A DNA stretch of 36,158 nucleotides from an uncultured Lachnospiraceae bacterium (GTDB lineage Bacteria; Bacillota; Clostridia; Lachnospirales; Lachnospiraceae), in the NCBI GenBank assembly GCA_947384285.1, contig CANDGI010000032.1, positions 1 to 36,158 on the forward strand, given 5' to 3'. The notes under the pieces were generated by a model. It ran no database searches. It saw only the letters and a list, made by a program, of their open reading frames with translations, and was not told the DNA's origin. Shown here piece after piece: positions 32,130 to 36,158 of the stretch. The translations under genes and the position numbers were made by a program. Numbering within the stretch: position 1 is the stretch's first letter; each line of letters starts with the position of its first letter.

Positions 32130-33092
32130 TTAATGCTCCCATTCCTTTTCACTGTCTTTGCTCATCCCTTTCATTCTATCGCTGCACCTTTGCAGCTCCA
32201 TTTCAAAATCCTGGCGGTTTTTCTGGCAGACCGTCTGCAAAATCATCCCTGTAAAAAAAGACTGAATCGCTGCCAGCATTACAAACCCACAGGCAATCAG
32301 GGTTGGAAATTTAGGAACCAATCCTGTTGCCATATAATCCGTCATAACAGGGATAAAAAACAAAACTGCAACTGACGCCAAAACAACAGCTGCCCTGCCC
32401 CAGAACGCCATCGGCTTATACACCCGGTACAGCCTTACGATTGTCCGCAGCACCTTCATTCCATCGGAATACGTATTCAGCTTTGACTGGCTGCCCTTTG
32501 GCCTGTCCCGGTAATCCACAATAACATTTTCAATATACATGTTCTTGTCAACGGCATGGATGCTCATTTCCGTCTCAATCTCAAACCCTCTGGATAAGAC
32601 AGGAAATGTCTTCACAAACTGGTAGCTGAATGCCCGGTATCCTGTCATAATGTCTTTGATGTTATTCTGGAACATGATGTTAATTAATTTTCTGACCACT
32701 GTATTTCCCATATTGTGGAAGGGACGCTTGTTTTCGTTGAAATAGGTGGAGGAAAGCCTGTCCCCCACAACCATGTCCGCGTTTTTTATTAATACCATAT
32801 CAGCCATTTTCTTTGCATATTCCGCCGGATAAGTGTCATCTCCATCTGCCATGATATAGCATTGCGCATCAACCTCACGGAACATCCTGCGGATTACATT
32901 TCCTTTTCCCTGCTGATATTCATATCTTACAACTGCTCCTGCCGCCTTTGCAATCTCATCTGTTTTATCTGTGGAATTATTATCGTAGACATAAACTGCC
33001 GCTTCTGGAAGGGCAGCTTTGAAATCTTTCACAACTTTGCTAATGGTTTTGCTTTCATTAAAGCAGGGAATCAGAATTGCTATTTTATCCAT
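32130..33092 (-). CDS. Family 2 glycosyltransferase with C-terminal membrane helices
   Basis: A 320-residue GT2 enzyme of the dolichyl-phosphate mannose synthase/GtrB type. The fold start IAILIPCFNESKTISKVVKD, the nucleotide-binding VYDNNSTDKTDEIA and the metal site MADGDDTYPAEY are clear. Two membrane helices lie near the C-terminus (AAVVLASVAVLFFIPVM; LIACGFVMLAAIQSFFTGMI). It probably moves a sugar from a nucleotide donor to undecaprenyl phosphate, and the following membrane protein could use that product. I start at ATG 33092 with GGAGG upstream. Confidence 0.9.
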   Translation of the reverse strand: MDKIAILIPCFNESKTISKVVKDFKAALPEAAVYVYDNNSTDKTDEIAKAAGAVVRYEYQQGKGNVIRRMFREVDAQCYIMADGDDTYPAEYAKKMADMVLIKNADMVVGDRLSSTYFNENKRPFHNMGNTVVRKLINIMFQNNIKDIMTGYRAFSYQFVKTFPVLSRGFEIETEMSIHAVDKNMYIENVIVDYRDRPKGSQSKLNTYSDGMKVLRTIVRLYRVYKPMAFWGRAAVVLASVAVLFFIPVMTDYMATGLVPKFPTLIACGFVMLAAIQSFFTGMILQTVCQKNRQDFEMELQRCSDRMKGMSKDSEKEWEH

Positions 33093-33230
33093 TGCACTTT
33101 TATCCTCCGAATATGTTTTCGTGTGTTTCCGCATACAGTATGATTTCATTTTTATGAAAACACACTTCAGCATCCGGTGGGCCGGATGGCTGTCCCCACC
33201 ATTGTAGCGGATTTTGAGGAAGATGTAAAG

Positions 33231-33262
33231 CCTGGAGCGAACGTTTCAGACTGGGATACAAA
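33231..33262. repeat. Palindromic element copy 6 (half element)
   Basis: CCTGGAGCGAACGTTTCAGA followed by CTGGGATACAAAGG is one arm of the dispersed family. No matching second arm is evident on the other side. It lies directly after the stop of the degraded frame at 33265. Confidence 0.65.
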
Positions 33263-33264
33263 GG

Positions 33265-33598
33265 TCAAGGCAGGATGATGCTTCCTCCGCCGGTCCATGC
33301 GCCATCCTGGATTTCAATGGGGAGGGCGTATGTCCGGAAAAATGTTGTTCCCGACTTTTCGAAGTCTTCCACGAAACGCTCTTTGGGCAGAACAGGATGG
33401 GAAGAAGTATAGCCTTGTACTGCCACAGTTTCCAGCGACAAGAGCCGCATCAAAGATATGGAGCCTTTGTATATTCCTTTCTGTCCGTGACACAGCCCTG
33501 TGCCAATGCCAGGGCACCGAACGCCCTGCATGCTTATCCAGCTGGGCGTTGGATGCAATATACGGAAATTCAGATCCAAAACCAGGCAATAATTCCTC
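33265..33598 (-). pseudogene. Degraded frame with AraC-type cupin N-terminus
   Basis: On the minus strand GFGSEFPYIASNAQLDKHAG then RSVPWHWHRAV is a good match to the N-terminal cupin of AraC-type regulators in Lachnospiraceae. A possible ribosome binding site (AGAGGAA) lies before it, with a TTG start. After about 35 residues the similarity ends, and a second frame continues to a stop at 33265 (ending FRTYALPIEIQDGAWTGGGS), which I do not recognise. The parts are in different frames, so this is a broken or fused remnant. Neither half is likely to be functional. Confidence 0.5.
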
Positions 33599-33832
33599 TT
33601 TGCTTCCCTTGTAAAATTCTAGTTTCTGTATATTTTTTATAAATATCCTCTTTCAAAAAATAGTTTTTTATCTATTTTCACTATTTCCAACAGTCACAAT
33701 CATTAATTTATTGTTTTTTGCTATTTTTAAAGATTTTTTCACAAAAATAGTGTATACTGTAGAAGATTAAATTGTTTGTAAGTGCTTAAGAGCCAAAAAG
33801 GCTCAATTATGAAACATATAAGGAGAATAGCT

Positions 33833-34090
33833 ATGAGTCAGAAAAAGGTAGACCAGTATAAAAAAGAGAAAGCAAACCGCAAGCAGATTATGAAACGTGA
33901 AAAAATAAAACGCAGAGTTGTCACTGTATGCAGCACGGTTGTCTGCGCTGCAGTCATCGGCTGGGTTGGATATTCCGCCTTCGGGTATTTCCATAAACAG
34001 GAAGAAAAAACACCCAAACAGACAGAGGTTGACTTAACTGCAATCAGCGACTATATGAGTTCCCTGTCTTCTGGGGAGACGGCAGAATAA
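33833..34090 (+). CDS. Small single-pass membrane protein
   Basis: An 85-residue protein with a strongly basic N-terminus (MSQKKVDQYKKEKANRKQIM), one membrane helix at about 33-54 and a short acidic tail rich in Thr and Ser. AAGGAG lies before ATG 33833. No cysteine pair or enzyme motif is visible outside the membrane. Similar short proteins are common hypothetical genes in Lachnospiraceae. A small GAGCC/GGCTC hairpin (33789-33805) precedes the ribosome binding site. The function is unknown. Confidence 0.7.
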   Translation: MSQKKVDQYKKEKANRKQIMKREKIKRRVVTVCSTVVCAAVIGWVGYSAFGYFHKQEEKTPKQTEVDLTAISDYMSSLSSGETAE

Positions 34091-34135
34091 TCCAGGAACC
34101 AGGGCTGCAGCCATTTTTATATAGGAGGCGATCCT

Positions 34136-34477
34136 ATGCCCCGCGATGCCCAAATCGCAAAAGATACGATTGAACAATTTAAATAAATCCAAAGGCATAT
34201 GGCTGCAGCGAAAAAGGAAAATGCACAAGAAACGTATCTTATATTAAAAGAAGAAGATCTCTCTTTAAAAGCATTGCTCAATATAGTACAGGATATGGCC
34301 TTTTCCAAAAACAGGGCTTTCCATATCTTGTACTATGTCTTTCCCTCCATAAATTTCAGTTGGAAGTTCCTCCCAATTCTACAATATCCCAAATTCATGA
34401 AGAGAAAATACAAATCCGGAGAGTTTTTAAAAGAGAAGAATGACGAAAAAAAGAGCCGAAAACCATTGATTTCCTAA
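34136..34477 (+). pseudogene. Short frame interrupted by an in-frame stop
   Basis: AGGAGG precedes ATG 34136. The frame reads MPRDAQIAKDTIEQFK, then a TAA at 34184, and continues in frame as IQRHMAAAKKENAQETYLIL. A CAA-to-TAA change would explain the break. The reading frame runs on to 34477, but from about 34286 a near-perfect palindrome (34286-34298 with 34321-34333) occupies it, so the true end is unclear. I do not recognise the product. Confidence 0.35.
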
Positions 34478-34500
34478 AAATCCTCATGTTCCCGGCTCTT
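34445..34500 (-). terminator. Rho-independent terminator of tRNA-Gly
   Basis: On the minus strand AAGAGCCG (34493-34500) pairs with CGGCTCTT (34451-34458), and a run of seven or more T follows (34445-34452). It lies just past the tRNA 3' end. Confidence 0.8.
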
Positions 34501-34508
34501 ATCTGCAG

Positions 34509-34581
34509 AGCGATAGACGGGGCTCGAACCCGCGGTCTCGACCTTGGCAAGGTCGCGCGTTACCAACTACGCCACTATCGC
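34509..34581 (-). tRNA. tRNA-Gly (anticodon GCC)
   Basis: A complete cloverleaf on the minus strand: the acceptor stem GCGATAG/CTATCGC, a D-arm with AGTTGGTA, the anticodon stem-loop ACCTTGCCAAGGT with GCC, and the T-arm GCGGGTTCGAGCCCCG. The discriminator is T, and CCA is not encoded. A strong promoter and a terminator flank it, so it is a single-gene unit. Confidence 0.97.
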
Positions 34582-34592
34582 GCTTCTTGTAT

Positions 34593-34621
34593 ATAATACA
34601 ATATGCCCTCCTTTTTGTCAA
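34593..34621 (-). promoter_or_regulatory. tRNA-Gly promoter
   Basis: TTGACA (34616-34621), a 17-bp spacer and TATTAT (34593-34598) on the minus strand lie 11 bp before the tRNA start. Confidence 0.8.
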
Positions 34622-34628
34622 TAGTTTT

Positions 34629-34656
34629 TTGACAAAAATTTCATCATGAATATTTT
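34629..34656 (+). promoter_or_regulatory. Candidate promoter for the 34.7-kb gene
   Basis: TTGACA (34629-34634) is followed after 16 bp by TATTTT (34651-34656). It is back-to-back with the tRNA-Gly promoter. Confidence 0.5.
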
Positions 34657-34705
34657 ACTTTTTCCTCTCATATAGTAGTTCAAAGAGAGATTAAGGAGGA
34701 ATCCT

Positions 34706-35146
34706 GTGAGTTCAAAAACAAAAATTGTTGTCCTGCACCTGAAAGAAGTGGTCTACACAGCTATTTTCGCCATACTTGGAATCCTGCTGGTGATACTGCT
34801 GATCTTTATGTTCCTGCCGGATGACAAAGAGAAGGCCACAAAAGAAACCATGAAATATACGGCGGGGGTATATACTTCCTCCATACAATTAAATGATAAC
34901 GCCATAGATGTGGAGGTTGTGGTAGATGATAACCATATCAATTCTATTACGCTGGTAAACCTAGATGAATCCACCGCTGCCATGTACCCCCTGATGCAGC
35001 CCACACTGGATAACATTACCCAGCAGGTTTACGAAAAACAATCCCTGGACAATATTTCTTACGGGGACGACAACCAATATACCTCCATGGTGCTGTTAAA
35101 CGCAATCCAGGCCGCCCTGGACAAAGCAGCCTACATAGAAGAGTGA
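34706..35146 (+). CDS. Membrane-anchored protein, FMN-binding-like outer domain
   Basis: A 146-residue protein starting at GTG 34706 with AAGGAGG upstream. It has one N-terminal membrane helix (about 13-37, TAIFAILGILLVILLIFMFL) and an outer domain of about 105 residues. The domain pattern AGVYTSSIQLNDNAIDVEVV and the C-terminal YTSMVLLNAIQAALDKA resemble small FMN-binding-type domains, but the flavin-linking S/T(G)AT motif is not present. Function is unknown. It converges with the DegV gene across a palindromic element. Confidence 0.7.
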   Translation: MSSKTKIVVLHLKEVVYTAIFAILGILLVILLIFMFLPDDKEKATKETMKYTAGVYTSSIQLNDNAIDVEVVVDDNHINSITLVNLDESTAAMYPLMQPTLDNITQQVYEKQSLDNISYGDDNQYTSMVLLNAIQAALDKAAYIEE

Positions 35147-35185
35147 CACTTGCCCGGCAGTCTCTTTTTCAAACACGCTCTAAAT

Positions 35186-35257
35186 CTACAGCGAACATTC
35201 AATATTTCAATACACCAAAAAGGGGCTGCCTATCCCAATATGAAATGTTCGCTGTAG
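35186..35257. repeat. Palindromic element copy 7, complete copy between convergent genes
   Basis: CTACAGCGAACAT (35186-35198) and ATGTTCGCTGTAG (35245-35257) are perfect 13-bp inverted ends, with the inner CCAATATGAAATGTTCGCT matching copies 2, 5 and 6. It is 72 bp long and lies 3 bp from the DegV stop. It best defines the family ends. Confidence 0.9.
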
Positions 35258-35259
35258 TG

Positions 35260-36099
35260 TTAAGCTACAATAATAATTCCGCCGTCGCTGGCATACATGC
35301 TGCTGATTCCAGCCGTTTCCACTACGATAATCTCCTTAAACTCTGCCAGCTGCTTGATTTTCTCCACTGCATCCTTAGCTCTTTTCGGGCAATTGCAATG
35401 GGAAATTGCAAGAATCTTTTCCTTGGGATCCACCGTCTTGGAAATCAGGTCTGTGATCATCTTATCCACCGCTTTCACAATCCCTCTGGCCTGCCCAATC
35501 TGGCAAATCGTCCCCTCGGCGGTTCCCGCCATCACCGGCTTGATATTCAAAGTATTTGCCACAAAAGCCTTGATATTGCTTAATCTGCCGTTTTTCCTTA
35601 AGGTTTCCAATGTTTCCAGCACAAAAGAAGTGTTCAGCCCCGCAATAAATGCGTCCACTTTTTCAATTACTTCCTCAAAAGAGTTCCCTGCTTCTTCATA
35701 TTCCTGAATCTTCATTGCAATCACTGTCTCACCAACAGAAGCAGATTTGGAATCAAATACATGGATCTGCTTTTCCCCTTTTTCCTCCAGATACAGATTA
35801 CGCCCCAGCTCTGCACTGTTATAGGAACCGCTGAGCTGGGAAGAGAGTGTCACCGCATAGACATGTTCCGCTTCACAGTCAAAAGCTTCCACATAACGCT
35901 CCGGCGAAGGGCAGGTGGATTTGGGACAATTGGGGCTCTCTGCCACTCTTTTCAAAAATTCAGGCTGGTTAAAGGTCTCATCATCCACAATATGGTAATC
36001 ATCTACAAAAATCTCCAGGGGCACCGATTCAAAATGCCCATCCTTTTTCAGCTTTTCCGGCAATTCCCCACAACTGTCTACTACGATTTTATAGCTCAT
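35260..36099 (-). CDS. DegV family fatty-acid-binding protein
   Basis: A 279-residue cytoplasmic DegV protein. It has the family start KIVVDSCGELP, the ligand-binding PSPERYVEAF and LSSQLSGSYNSAE, and the C-terminal VVETAGISSMYASDGGI. DegV (FakB) proteins hold a fatty acid for phosphorylation by FakA and so feed phospholipid synthesis. GAGGAGGAA precedes the ATG. It stands alone. Which fatty acid it binds is not clear from the sequence. Confidence 0.92.
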   Translation of the reverse strand: MSYKIVVDSCGELPEKLKKDGHFESVPLEIFVDDYHIVDDETFNQPEFLKRVAESPNCPKSTCPSPERYVEAFDCEAEHVYAVTLSSQLSGSYNSAELGRNLYLEEKGEKQIHVFDSKSASVGETVIAMKIQEYEEAGNSFEEVIEKVDAFIAGLNTSFVLETLETLRKNGRLSNIKAFVANTLNIKPVMAGTAEGTICQIGQARGIVKAVDKMITDLISKTVDPKEKILAISHCNCPKRAKDAVEKIKQLAEFKEIIVVETAGISSMYASDGGIIIVA

Positions 36100-36158
36100 G
36101 TTCTTCCTCCTCGTATAATAAGTTTATAGCCAATCAAAACAGGCTATGGACTTATTCT

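Noticed and set aside
8679-35257. Insertion sequence origin for the dispersed palindromes
   Set aside because: No transposase gene is present in the window and no target-site duplications could be read with confidence; a non-autonomous origin remains possible.

Overview
The window reads as chromosomal DNA of an anaerobic, low-to-middle GC Gram-positive bacterium of the class Clostridia, most likely family Lachnospiraceae. The signs are strong AGGAGG-type ribosome binding sites, the rel - MBL hydrolase - hemZ gene order, a superoxide reductase and a rubrerythrin, and proteins of the EpsG, DUF5692, DUF6020, DUF1905 and DegV families. Nothing resembles a prophage, an insertion sequence, a CRISPR array or an integrative element. 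The assignment rests on family recognition, not on a search.

Layout: 1-4.9 kb holds a leftward operon (rel, MBL-fold hydrolase, hemZ) with a readable promoter. 4.95-5.9 kb holds a HAD-like/GNAT fusion. 6.1-8.7 kb runs rightward with a membrane-anchored protein, a secreted protein and an EpsG-like polysaccharide polymerase. 8.9-14.6 kb is leftward: a DUF5692 membrane protein, superoxide reductase, an aldose-1-epimerase-like protein, and a chemoreceptor paired with a lone sugar-binding lipoprotein. 15.2-19.8 kb is a fructose-type PTS cluster (sugar-phosphate kinase, EII-BCA, class II aldolase) under a divergently placed operator and an RpiR regulator. 20.1-22.4 kb carries rubrerythrin, a peptidoglycan-binding protein and a small membrane protein. 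22.6-28.8 kb carries ilvE-NUDIX and ilvB-ilvN, with a flavin reductase and an isochorismatase-DUF1905 pair between them. 29-33 kb has a GNAT gene, DHFR coupled to a DUF6020 membrane protein and a GT2 glycosyltransferase, and several gene remnants. 33.8-36.1 kb has two small membrane proteins, tRNA-Gly(GCC) with promoter and terminator, and a DegV protein.

The most unusual content is non-coding. At least seven short palindromic elements, with shared arms but different interiors, lie just downstream of gene ends or in one large gap (8.7, 10.1, 14.8, 15.1, 22.6, 33.2 and 35.2 kb). One of them carries a long, structured interior of about 130 bp. Separately, short tandem duplications recur at gene 3' ends (rel 53 bp, the secreted protein 67 bp, ilvN 64 bp, the peptidoglycan-binding protein 49 bp), in front of rpiR (36 bp), in front of ilvE (71 bp) and in frame inside hemZ (54 bp). 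This suggests a genome with an active tandem-duplication process and a dispersed palindromic repeat family.
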